Assembly (NCBI RefSeq): GCF_039534165.1
Contig: NZ_BAAAUX010000012.1
Location: 113,248 to 177,247 of the forward strand
From: Saccharopolyspora_D taberi
Lineage (GTDB): Bacteria; Actinomycetota; Actinomycetes; Mycobacteriales; Pseudonocardiaceae
DNA: 64,000 nt
Direction of reading: 5' to 3'
Below are positions 44,699 to 51,521 of the stretch, in pieces. The number at the start of each line of letters is the position of its first letter. Within the stretch, counting starts at the first letter, position 1. The notes under the pieces were generated by a model that was not told where the DNA came from, searched no databases, and saw only the letters and a program-made list of their open reading frames with translations. Both the position numbers and the translations under genes were made by a program.

Positions 44699-45064
44699 CA
44701 CTCGGCAGAGCTGATCATCACGTCATCGTGGGGCAAGGTCGTCAAGGCCAACGACTTCAACCGTGACTACTGGAAGCGGGCGCTGAAGATGGCCGACGTG
44801 CCGCACGGGCGGTACGAGAACGGGATGCACGAGCTGCGGCACTTCTTCGCCTCCGTGCTGCTCGACCAGGGCGAGTCCATCAAGGCGGTCGCCGAGTGGC
44901 TGGGACACTCCGACCCGTCCTTCACGCTGCGGACGTACACCCACCTGATGCCCAGCAGCGACAAGAGGACCAAGACAGTGATCGACGGCGTGTACCGCCG
45001 AAGGGACGGCAACGCGGCCCGGAACGGCCCAGACACGGCCCAGCAAGATCAGAAACCGGCGTAG
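44699..45064 (+). pseudogene. Tyrosine recombinase (integrase), C-terminal fragment
   Basis: About 120 residues of the catalytic domain of an actinomycete phage/AICE integrase remain: the box HELRHFFASVLLDQGESIK with His and Arg, AEWLGHSDPSFTLRTYTH with the final His and the Tyr nucleophile, and MPSSDKRT after it. The N-terminal arm-binding and core-binding domains and the first catalytic Arg are missing; the frame upstream to 44582 has no homology. The gene runs toward the right attachment site, ending 25 bases before it, as in intact elements. Probably inactive. Confidence 0.88.
45024..45041 (+). repeat. ACGGCCC iterons near the right end
   Basis: Copies at 45024-45030 and 45035-45041, 11 bases apart, within the integrase 3' end. 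They match the three at the left end. Confidence 0.5.
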
Positions 45065-45089
45065 TGGCTGTTCGGCGCTGGTCTTGCGT

Positions 45090-45137
45090 GAGATCGACAA
45101 GATCTTCTGGGAGACCAAGCAGGGCTGAGGCTTTCGG
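45090..45137 (+). repeat. Right attachment site (attR)
   Basis: An exact copy of 38681-38728. It represents the original sodN end that was displaced by insertion and now encodes nothing. Confidence 0.9.
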
Positions 45138-45146
45138 CCACGAAGC

Positions 45147-45185
45147 GACGCCGGCCAGCGGGAACGATCTCCGCTGGCCGGCGTC
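45147..45185 (+). terminator. Original chromosomal sodN terminator
   Basis: A perfect 15-bp stem (45147-45161 with 45171-45185), nine-base loop, then TCTTTT. It lies ten bases after attR, the same distance as the element-borne terminator from attL. Confidence 0.88.
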
Positions 45186-45235
45186 TCTTTTCGCTTGGTG
45201 CCCGGCGGAAAAATCCGCCCGCGCCTTCCGCGCTC

Positions 45236-46207
45236 CTAGCCCACCAACTTCGCCAGCGACGCGAGCGACGCCTTGTGCAGGTTCGAAATGATGTTGCGCG
45301 GCTTGTCCTTCGGGTCGTCGGCGTAGAACGACGCACCGGACTCGTAGGCCACGTAGACATCGTCGCCGTACACCGTCAGGCCCTCGGACATGCTCGGCGA
45401 GCGGAAGCAGGACAGCTTCGCGTCGTCCAGGTCGGTCTCGCCCTTGCCGCGGCCGACGACGTAGATGTTGCTTCGGTTGTTCCGGCCGTGCGAGGTGCTG
45501 TAGATGAACAGGTCCTCGGTGACCACGACGCCCTGCGTCTTGGTCGGCACCTCCCAGGAACCTTCCTGCTTGGTCAGCCCGCCGTCCGCGCCGACCTTGT
45601 ACGACTGCATCGTGCCGCGGCCCGCTTCGTTGAACTTCCCGGCCCACAGCGTGTCCGTCGGGCCGTGGCTGGTCAGGAAGGACGCGGACTCGACCTTCTG
45701 CCCGTTGTTCTCCGGCTCCAGCGAACCCGACGACTTCAGGGCGTCCTTCAGCTTCGGCAGCGAGTACCGCAGGACCTCGTCGTTCGACCGGCCCGACACG
45801 AAGGCCCAGCCCTGCTTCTCGAACACCGCGATGCCGCCGACGTGGGTGCCCGCGATCCAGGCGTTGCCGACCTTCTTGCCGGTCCTGGCGTCGATGCCGA
45901 CGATCAGCGACTTCGAGCCCTCGAAGTACTCGGTGACCAGGATCAGGTCGTCCTCGCCGTCCCAGTTGGACCAGGTCGCCGTCCCCTGCGGGATGTGCGT
46001 CTCCAAGCCCGGAACCGGGTGGCTCTTCGAGAACCGCTCGTCGTAGGCGTACGACGCCGACTCGCCGTGGTAGAAGGGGCCTGCCTGCCCGCTGGACTTC
46101 GCGTCGCACTCGATCGCCGCCGCCGACGCCGTCCCGGTGGCCACCGTGGTCCCGAGCGCCAGCGCGGCCACGACCGCGCTGACCGTCGCCTTGCGAAGTG
46201 AGCTCAT
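45236..46207 (-). CDS. Secreted protein of unknown function, probably beta-propeller
   Basis: A 323-residue exported protein: MSSLRKATVSAVVAALALG is a Sec signal with cleavage near ASAAA (about residue 30). The mature part has repeated blade-like strands (TWSNWDGEDDLILVTEY, GIDARTGKKVGNAW, GGIAVFEKQGWAFVSG) typical of beta-propellers. No catalytic site is recognised. ATG 46207 is used because GGGGGA precedes it; ATG 46231 is possible. It is the first chromosomal gene to the right of the element, convergent with sodN in the original order. Confidence 0.75.
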   Translation of the reverse strand: MSSLRKATVSAVVAALALGTTVATGTASAAAIECDAKSSGQAGPFYHGESASYAYDERFSKSHPVPGLETHIPQGTATWSNWDGEDDLILVTEYFEGSKSLIVGIDARTGKKVGNAWIAGTHVGGIAVFEKQGWAFVSGRSNDEVLRYSLPKLKDALKSSGSLEPENNGQKVESASFLTSHGPTDTLWAGKFNEAGRGTMQSYKVGADGGLTKQEGSWEVPTKTQGVVVTEDLFIYSTSHGRNNRSNIYVVGRGKGETDLDDAKLSCFRSPSMSEGLTVYGDDVYVAYESGASFYADDPKDKPRNIISNLHKASLASLAKLVG

Positions 46208-46324
46208 CGTTCCCCCGAAAGTCGTGAACATTTCACTTCTTCCGACTCCGCCGGGCCCGTTCCGGTTCCCGCCGATGTCCTGATCCGTGGGCAGGATGTC
46301 GTTGCTGCCAACTTCCGGCCCGCA

Positions 46325-46330
46325 CATGCT
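46325..46330 (+). promoter_or_regulatory. Candidate -10 for leaderless GlxA-type gene
   Basis: CATGCT lies six bases before GTG 46337, and no ribosome site is present. Confidence 0.3.
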
Positions 46331-46336
46331 GGAACC

Positions 46337-47287
46337 GTGATCACGCAAGAGGTCGTGGTGGTCGTCTACGACGACGCGCAGCTGCTCGACGTCGCGGGCC
46401 CGGTCGAGGTCTTCGACGCCGCCACCCGGTTCCTCGGCGGCGGCTACCGGGTGCGGCTGGCCTCCGCCGGCGGTGGGCAGGTGCGCACCTCGTCCGGCGT
46501 CCGGCTCACCGCCGATCTCGACCTCGCCACGGCGGACCCGCCGGACACCCTGGTCGTGGCGGGCGGCTGGGGCTACACCGACGCCGCAGGCGACGCCGAG
46601 CTGATCGCGCACCTGCGGCGGCTGGCGTCGGGAGCCTGCCGGACCGTTTCGGTCTGCACCGGCGCGTTCCTGCTCGCCGAGGCCGGCCTGCTGCGCGACC
46701 GCCGGGCGACGACGCACTGGGCGTTCTGCGACCGGCTCGCCGAGTCCTACCCGGACGTCGCGGTCCAGCCCGACTCGATCTACGTCCACGACGGCCCCGT
46801 CCTCACCGCGGCCGGGGTGACCTCGGGCATCGACGTCAGCCTCGCCGTGGTCGAGCAGGACCACGGCGCCGACCTCGCGCGCCTGATCGCCAAGGCGATG
46901 GTCGTCTTCCTCCGGCGCCCGGGCGGGCAGTCCCAGTTCAGCGTCTGGAACGGCACCCGGCCGGTGCGCGACCAGGCGCTCGACGACCTGCTCGCCGACA
47001 TCGCCGCGCAGCCGGCGGGCGACTTCAGCGTGCCCGCGATGGCCCGGCGGCTGTCGATGAGCACCCGCCACTTCAGCCGCACGTTCACCAGGGAAGTCGG
47101 CGTCAGCCCCGGCCGCTACGTCGAACGCGCCCGCGTCGAGGCGGCCCGCTCGCTGCTGGAGACCGGCCAGGACGGGGTGGTCCGCCGCTGCGGCTTCGGC
47201 AGCGCCGAAACCATGCGCCGCGCCTTTCTCCGCGAGCTGGGCGTCCCGCCAACCGCCTACCGAAACCGCTTCCGCACCGCGATCTGA
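46337..47287 (+). CDS. GlxA-family AraC-type transcriptional regulator
   Basis: A 316-residue regulator: an N-terminal DJ-1/PfpI-like domain (residues 5-180, nucleophile region VSVCTGAFLLAEAGLL) and a C-terminal AraC helix-turn-helix pair (FSVPAMARRLSMSTRHFSRT, then VVRRCGFGSAETMRRAF). Such regulators bind small ligands in the DJ-1 domain. The following gene encodes a free-standing DJ-1/PfpI protein 12 bases downstream and is probably its target or partner. Ligand unknown. Confidence 0.92.
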   Translation: MITQEVVVVVYDDAQLLDVAGPVEVFDAATRFLGGGYRVRLASAGGGQVRTSSGVRLTADLDLATADPPDTLVVAGGWGYTDAAGDAELIAHLRRLASGACRTVSVCTGAFLLAEAGLLRDRRATTHWAFCDRLAESYPDVAVQPDSIYVHDGPVLTAAGVTSGIDVSLAVVEQDHGADLARLIAKAMVVFLRRPGGQSQFSVWNGTRPVRDQALDDLLADIAAQPAGDFSVPAMARRLSMSTRHFSRTFTREVGVSPGRYVERARVEAARSLLETGQDGVVRRCGFGSAETMRRAFLRELGVPPTAYRNRFRTAI

Positions 47288-47299
47288 GAGGAAAACCCG

Positions 47300-47926
47300 A
47301 TGCACATCGCATTCGTTCTCTACCCCGGGATGACGGCGCTCGACCTGGTCGGCCCGTCCCAGGTGCTCTGCTGCCACCCGGCCGTCGAAGCGCACTACGT
47401 CGCCGGGACCCCGGACCCGGTCCGCACCGACAGCGGGCTCGTCATCCAGCCCACGACCACCTTCGCCGAACTCACCGCCCCCGAGGTCCTCGTCGTCCCG
47501 GGCGGAGGCGGCTGGCGCCGGGCGCTCGACGACACCGCGCTCGTCGACTACATCGCCACCGCGCACCCGGCGGCCACCTGGACGACGTCGGTGTGCAGCG
47601 GGTCCACGCTGCTGGCGAAGGCCGGAATCCTCACCGGCAAGCGCGCGACGACGCACTGGGCGGTCCGCGACGTCCTGGTCGAGCTCGGCGCCGAGCTGAG
47701 CACCGACCGCGTGGTCTTCGACGGGAACGTGGTCACCGCCGCCGGGGTGTCGGCGGGCATCGACATGGGGTTCGCGCTGGCCGCCGCGATCTGGGACGAG
47801 CCGACCGCGCAGCAGTTCCAGCTCGGCCTCGAGTACGACCCGCAGCCGCCCTTCGACACCGGATCGCCGGAGAAGGCGCCTGCGGAGATGGTCGCGGCCA
47901 TCCGCGCCGCGGTACGCGCCGCCTAG
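47300..47926 (+). CDS. DJ-1/PfpI-family protein
   Basis: A 208-residue glutaminase-fold protein. The nucleophile Cys lies in TTSVCSGSTLLAKAGIL, and the acid/strand region in LVVPGGGGWR. ATG 47300 has GAGAGGAAAACCC upstream. The subgroup includes isonitrile hydratase-like enzymes as well as chaperone or glyoxalase-type proteins; sequence alone does not settle the reaction. It is coupled in an operon to the GlxA-type regulator, whose N-terminal domain is homologous. Confidence 0.85.
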   Translation: MHIAFVLYPGMTALDLVGPSQVLCCHPAVEAHYVAGTPDPVRTDSGLVIQPTTTFAELTAPEVLVVPGGGGWRRALDDTALVDYIATAHPAATWTTSVCSGSTLLAKAGILTGKRATTHWAVRDVLVELGAELSTDRVVFDGNVVTAAGVSAGIDMGFALAAAIWDEPTAQQFQLGLEYDPQPPFDTGSPEKAPAEMVAAIRAAVRAA

Positions 47927-47932
47927 CCCGGT

Positions 47933-47938
47933 TACTCT
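47933..47938 (+). promoter_or_regulatory. Candidate -10 for leaderless phosphatase gene
   Basis: TACTCT lies six bases before GTG 47945, and no ribosome site is visible. Confidence 0.4.
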
Positions 47939-47944
47939 CGTGCC

Positions 47945-48541
47945 GTGACCGAGCACCGCGTTTTCCTGCTGCGACACGGCGAAACCGAATGGTCCGGGAA
48001 CGGCAGGCACACCGGCCGGACCGACATCCCGCTCACCGCCAACGGCGAACGCCTGGCGCGCCGCGCGGGCCGGACCCTCGCTGCGCTCGGGCTGGTCCTG
48101 CCCGCGCTCGTGCTGGCCAGCCCGAAGCAGCGCGCACAGCGCACCGCCGACCTCGCCGGACTGCGCGACGTGATCACCGAACCGCTGCTGGCCGAGTGGG
48201 ACTACGGCGACTACGAGGGCCTGACGACCCCGCAGATCCGCGAGCGGGTGCCGGACTGGACGGTGTGGACCCATCCCTGCCCCGGCGGCGAGTCCGCCGA
48301 GAAGGTCACCGCCCGCGCGGACAAGGTCCTGGCCGCCGTCCGGCACGCCGAGTCCGATGTGGTGCTCGTCGGCCACGGCCACTTCAGCCGCTCGCTGATC
48401 GCGCGCTGGATCGGCGAGCCCGTCGGCTCCGGAGTCCGCTTCGCCCTCGATCCCGCCGCCGTGACGGTGCTCGGCCGCGAGCGCGGGGTCCCCCAGGTCG
48501 TCCGGTCGAACATCCCGGCATGGCAGGATTCCGGCGACTGA
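47945..48541 (+). CDS. Histidine phosphatase-family protein
   Basis: A 198-residue phosphatase with the phosphoglycerate-mutase-like RHGE site: VFLLRHGETEWSGNGRHTG, and the second His in VLVGHGHFSRSL. The acid residue region is EWDYGDYEGLT. Members hydrolyse phosphate monoesters of sugars or nucleotides; the substrate is not evident. It starts at GTG 47945, 18 bases after the DJ-1 gene, and is followed by a GNAT gene after 14 bases. Confidence 0.9.
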   Translation: MTEHRVFLLRHGETEWSGNGRHTGRTDIPLTANGERLARRAGRTLAALGLVLPALVLASPKQRAQRTADLAGLRDVITEPLLAEWDYGDYEGLTTPQIRERVPDWTVWTHPCPGGESAEKVTARADKVLAAVRHAESDVVLVGHGHFSRSLIARWIGEPVGSGVRFALDPAAVTVLGRERGVPQVVRSNIPAWQDSGD

Positions 48542-48555
48542 GGAGGTGGCCGGAA

Positions 48556-49023
48556 ATGATCCGCAGGGTGGCCGAGACCGACGTGCCGGCGGTGGTGGAG
48601 CTCGTCTACGACCTGGCCCGCTACGAGCGGCTGGAGCACGAGTGCGGGCTCACCGAGCAGCAGCTCACCGACGCGCTGTTCTGCGAGTCCCCCAAGGTGT
48701 TCGGCCATGTGGCCGAAGTGGACGGTGCGATCGGCGGATTCTCCCTGTGGTTCCTGAACTTCTCGACCTGGCGGGGAGTCCACGGCATCTACCTGGAGGA
48801 CCTCTACGTGCGTCCGGAGCACCGCGGCCTCGGCCTCGGCAAACAGCTCCTGCAGGCCCTCGCCCAGGAATGCGTCGAGCGCGGCTACGCCCGCCTGGAG
48901 TGGTCGGTGCTGGACTGGAACGAGCCGTCGATCAACTTCTACAAGGCGGCCGGGGCGATCCCGATGGACGAGTGGACCGTCTTCCGGCTCACCGACGACG
49001 CCCTGCGCTCGTTCGCGGGCTGA
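48556..49023 (+). CDS. GNAT-family N-acetyltransferase
   Basis: A 155-residue GNAT. The acetyl-CoA loop is RPEHRGLGLGKQLL, and the C-terminal NEPSINFYKAAGA is the usual fold end. The motif WRGVHGIYLEDLYVRPEH resembles diamine acetyltransferases of the SAT type. ATG 48556 has GGAGG at 48542-48546. It is convergent with the next gene, with one base between the stops. Confidence 0.88.
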   Translation: MIRRVAETDVPAVVELVYDLARYERLEHECGLTEQQLTDALFCESPKVFGHVAEVDGAIGGFSLWFLNFSTWRGVHGIYLEDLYVRPEHRGLGLGKQLLQALAQECVERGYARLEWSVLDWNEPSINFYKAAGAIPMDEWTVFRLTDDALRSFAG

Positions 49024-49024
49024 G

Positions 49025-49453
49025 TCAGTCCCGGTCCGCGTCCGGGGCCGCGCCGGAGTGGAACGCCCACGCGCGGCCCTCGCGGTTGAACATGAAGCAC
49101 AGCACGGCGATCGCGGGCACCCCGATCGCCAGCCCGATCCCCGGCTGACCCGACGGCCCCAGCGCGTACCAGGCCGCGCCGATCAGCAGCAGCTGCAGCA
49201 GCAGCGCGGGCGTCCTGGCCCAGTGCTTGCCGCGCAGCAGGCCGATGCCCGCCGCCAGCACCGCCAGCGACAGCACCCCGAAGTAACCCGCCTCGCCGTA
49301 GGTCGAGCTGCGGTCCAGGGTGCCCACCCCGCCCAGATCGCTCGCGGTGCTGCGGATCAGCAGGGCGACGACGAAGACGAGGCCGGCCACCGCCTGCAGG
49401 GTGGTCAGGACCCCGGCGATGCGCACGGTGCGCGGGGGTGCTTCGGTCGACAC
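49025..49453 (-). CDS. Integral membrane protein of unknown function
   Basis: A 142-residue protein with four hydrophobic segments (IAGVLTTLQAVAGLVFVVAL, GVLSLAVLAAGIGLL, ALLLQLLLIGAAWYAL, GLAIGVPAIAVLCFMF). GTG 49453 follows GGGCGATGG; longer versions upstream have no protein-like sequence. No family is recognised with confidence. The four-helix layout resembles small actinobacterial membrane proteins of unknown role. Confidence 0.75.
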   Translation of the reverse strand: MSTEAPPRTVRIAGVLTTLQAVAGLVFVVALLIRSTASDLGGVGTLDRSSTYGEAGYFGVLSLAVLAAGIGLLRGKHWARTPALLLQLLLIGAAWYALGPSGQPGIGLAIGVPAIAVLCFMFNREGRAWAFHSGAAPDADRD

Positions 49454-49855
49454 GGGCCATCGCCCTTTCCGAGGGAGAAAACTGGTAACTCTGCGTGTAC
49501 GGGTTCGATGGTAATACCGCCCGAACGACCCATGGCCGTGGCGGGGTCCGCGAGCAATGATCGGATCATGGCTGGCGCGGCGGTCCGGGGGTGCGGGGTT
49601 CCTCCACGTCCCGCCGCGGGTCCGGCCGGAGCCGATCCGCTCGAAGCCGGCGCGTTCCGGGGTTGCGCGCCGCGGGCGGAGCGGCCGGAGGTGGGAATCG
49701 ACGGCGAGGCGCACCCGTGGCAGGTGTCTCAGCCCGCCGGAACCACCGTCGCCGGGACGCACCCGGCCGCCCTCCCGTCCGCAGGCCGGAAGGGGGTCGC
49801 GCCCAGGATCTGAACCGACCGAGTCGGCGCCCGGAGGGTCGCCTAGGCTGCGGGT
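49454..49855. other. 402-base gap without a convincing gene
   Basis: Open frames here have shadow-like composition. The right end carries TAGGCT at 49844-49849, six bases before the lipid kinase start, a candidate leaderless -10. Confidence 0.5.
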
Positions 49856-50782
49856 GTGCGCGCCGTTCTTGTCGTCAACCCGCAGGCGACGTCGACCACC
49901 GCGGCAGGCCGCGACGTGCTCGCGCACGCGCTGGCCAGCGCGCTGAAGCTCGACATCGTCGAGACCGCGTACCGCGGTCACGCGGCCGACGCCGCGCGCG
50001 CGGCGGTCGTCGACGGCGTGGACCTGGTCATCGCGCACGGCGGCGACGGCACGGTCAACGAAGTGGTCAACGGCATGTTCTCGGCGGCGCCGGCGGGAGA
50101 CCGCTCGATGCCGACGCTGGGCGTGGTCCCCGGCGGTTCGGCGAACGTCTTCGCCCGCGCGCTCGGACTGCCGAAGGACCCGGTCGAAGCGACCCACCGG
50201 CTGCTGCGCGCGGTCGAGTCCGGCAGCGGGCGCCGGGTCGGCCTGGGCCGGGCCAACGACCGCTGGTTCACCTTCAACGCGGGTGTCGGCTGGGACGCAG
50301 ACGTGGTCGCCGAGGTCGAGCGGCTGCGCGCCGAGGGCCGCGAGGTCACCCCCGCCCTGTACGCCCGCACCGCCCTGGCCTGCTACTTCCGTGTCGCACG
50401 GCACAAGCCGCTGATCACCGTCCGGGCCGGCGACGAGGAACCGGTGACCGATCTGCACACCGCGTTCGTCACGAACACCGACCCGTGGACCTACCTGGGC
50501 CCGCGGCCGGTGCGGATGAACCCCGACACCTCCTTCGACACCGGTCTCGGGATCTTCTCGCTCCGCAGCATGAACGCTTACACAGTGTTACAACACGTAG
50601 CTCAGATGCTGCGCGGTAGAGCGAAACCACACGGAAGAAACTCTTTTCGGCGTGCGGACGTGGGGTACCTCCACGTAACCTGTCAGGAGCCGTTGCGCCT
50701 GCAGGTGGACGGCGACAACCTCGGCGAGCGCTCGGTCATCGAGTTCCTCTCGGTGCCGGACGCTCTACGCGTCGCCGTATAA
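49856..50782 (+). CDS. Diacylglycerol kinase-family lipid kinase
   Basis: A 308-residue kinase of the DagK/YegS group. The nucleotide site is HGGDGTVNEVVNG, with VVPGGSANVFARALG after it; both are family signatures. It phosphorylates a lipid with a free hydroxyl, usually diacylglycerol, at the inner membrane face. GTG 49856 lacks a ribosome site and appears leaderless. It is upstream of whiB1 and transcribed in the same direction, with a 244-base gap that contains regulatory sites. Confidence 0.92.
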   Translation: MRAVLVVNPQATSTTAAGRDVLAHALASALKLDIVETAYRGHAADAARAAVVDGVDLVIAHGGDGTVNEVVNGMFSAAPAGDRSMPTLGVVPGGSANVFARALGLPKDPVEATHRLLRAVESGSGRRVGLGRANDRWFTFNAGVGWDADVVAEVERLRAEGREVTPALYARTALACYFRVARHKPLITVRAGDEEPVTDLHTAFVTNTDPWTYLGPRPVRMNPDTSFDTGLGIFSLRSMNAYTVLQHVAQMLRGRAKPHGRNSFRRADVGYLHVTCQEPLRLQVDGDNLGERSVIEFLSVPDALRVAV

Positions 50783-50923
50783 CCTTCTCGTAACGGATGG
50801 TCGTCGTCGGCCGGTGACCTCGTCCAGGTCCGACGATCAACCGAAACCCCTGGTCAAGAACCATCGATCTTTCAGGTGAGTTCCCTCACCGCCGGAGATC
50901 GAACCCTTGACATCACGCCAGTT

Positions 50924-50969
50924 CGTGAAAGCATTCACAAGCACACGGACTCCGTGAAAGCATTCACAA
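50924..50969 (+). promoter_or_regulatory. Tandem CRP-type operators upstream of whiB1
   Basis: A 17-base word (50924-50940 and 50953-50969) is repeated 29 bases apart. Each copy contains GTGA-N6-TCAC, the half-site arrangement of CRP. With a start near 50995 (AACTAT at 50983-50988 as -10) the sites centre near -63 and -34. Paired CRP sites are known for whiB1 of M. tuberculosis. Confidence 0.75.
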
Positions 50970-51026
50970 ACACCCCGAACGAAACTATCGGCGCGCGTGG
51001 GCGCGCCTAGCGAGGAGCAAGGAACA

Positions 51027-51284
51027 ATGGACTGGCGCCACGATGCGGTTTGCCGTGACGAGGACCCGGAACTGTTCTTCCCCGTAGGGAACAGCGGTCC
51101 TGCGCTCCTGCAGATCGCCGAGGCGAAAGCCGTTTGCCGGCGGTGCCCGGTCGCTTCGGAGTGCCTGGCCTGGGCACTTGAGAGCGGTCAGGACGCCGGT
51201 GTCTGGGGCGGCATGAGCGAGGACGAGCGGCGTGCCCTGAAGCGGCGCAACTCCCGCACCCGGGCGGCCCGAACCACCGCCTGA
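51027..51284 (+). CDS. whiB1: WhiB1-type iron-sulfur transcription factor
   Basis: An 85-residue WhiB protein with four cluster cysteines C9, C37, C40 and C46 and the turn GVWGGMSEDER followed by a basic C-terminus (LKRRNSRTRAARTT). The protein starts MDWRHDAVCRDEDPELFFPV, close to WhiB1 of M. tuberculosis and WblE of Streptomyces. It binds a [4Fe-4S] cluster that reacts with nitric oxide and interacts with the main sigma factor. ATG 51027 has GAGGAGCAAGG upstream. Two CRP-type sites precede it, and pdtaS is convergent, as in mycobacteria. Confidence 0.97.
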   Translation: MDWRHDAVCRDEDPELFFPVGNSGPALLQIAEAKAVCRRCPVASECLAWALESGQDAGVWGGMSEDERRALKRRNSRTRAARTTA

Positions 51285-51310
51285 GTCGCGCGTCCCGCTG
51301 GAAGAGTAAC

Positions 51311-51338
51311 GGGTCGGCCACGGTCCACTGGCCGACCC
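51311..51338 (+). terminator. Terminator after whiB1
   Basis: A perfect 10-bp stem (51311-51320 with 51329-51338) with eight-base loop, 26 bases after the stop. The 237-base gap to pdtaS shows nothing else. Confidence 0.75.
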
Positions 51339-51521
51339 CTCGTCTTCCGCCCGCGAACGGCTATCGCAGACAACTCCACACCCGACGAGAACCCCCGGTC
51401 GATCAGCGTTGATGTCGGCCCCGCCCCGGAGCACGGAACCCCTGAACCCGGTGCACCGACCGATCGACCACCGGCACCTCACCCCGTATGCAGGTGCCAA
51501 CGGACATCGACGCAGCGCAGG

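Larger units (their letters stand above)
38681..45137 (+). mobile_element. Integrated element in the 3' end of sodN, with degraded integrase
   Basis: The element is bounded by a perfect 48-bp direct repeat (38681-38728 and 45090-45137), the copy on the left being the end of sodN. It holds an AT-rich 806-aa gene, an XRE regulator with flavoprotein, four very small genes and the C-terminal part of a tyrosine recombinase next to the right repeat. No replication, transfer (TraB/FtsK) or excisionase gene is seen, and the integrase lacks its N-terminal half, so it is probably immobile now. The layout is that of an actinomycete integrative element or satellite reduced by deletion. Confidence 0.88.

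Noticed and set aside
49558..49813. Open frames on both strands before the lipid kinase
   Set aside because: Composition follows third-position GC of other frames and no start signal is present.
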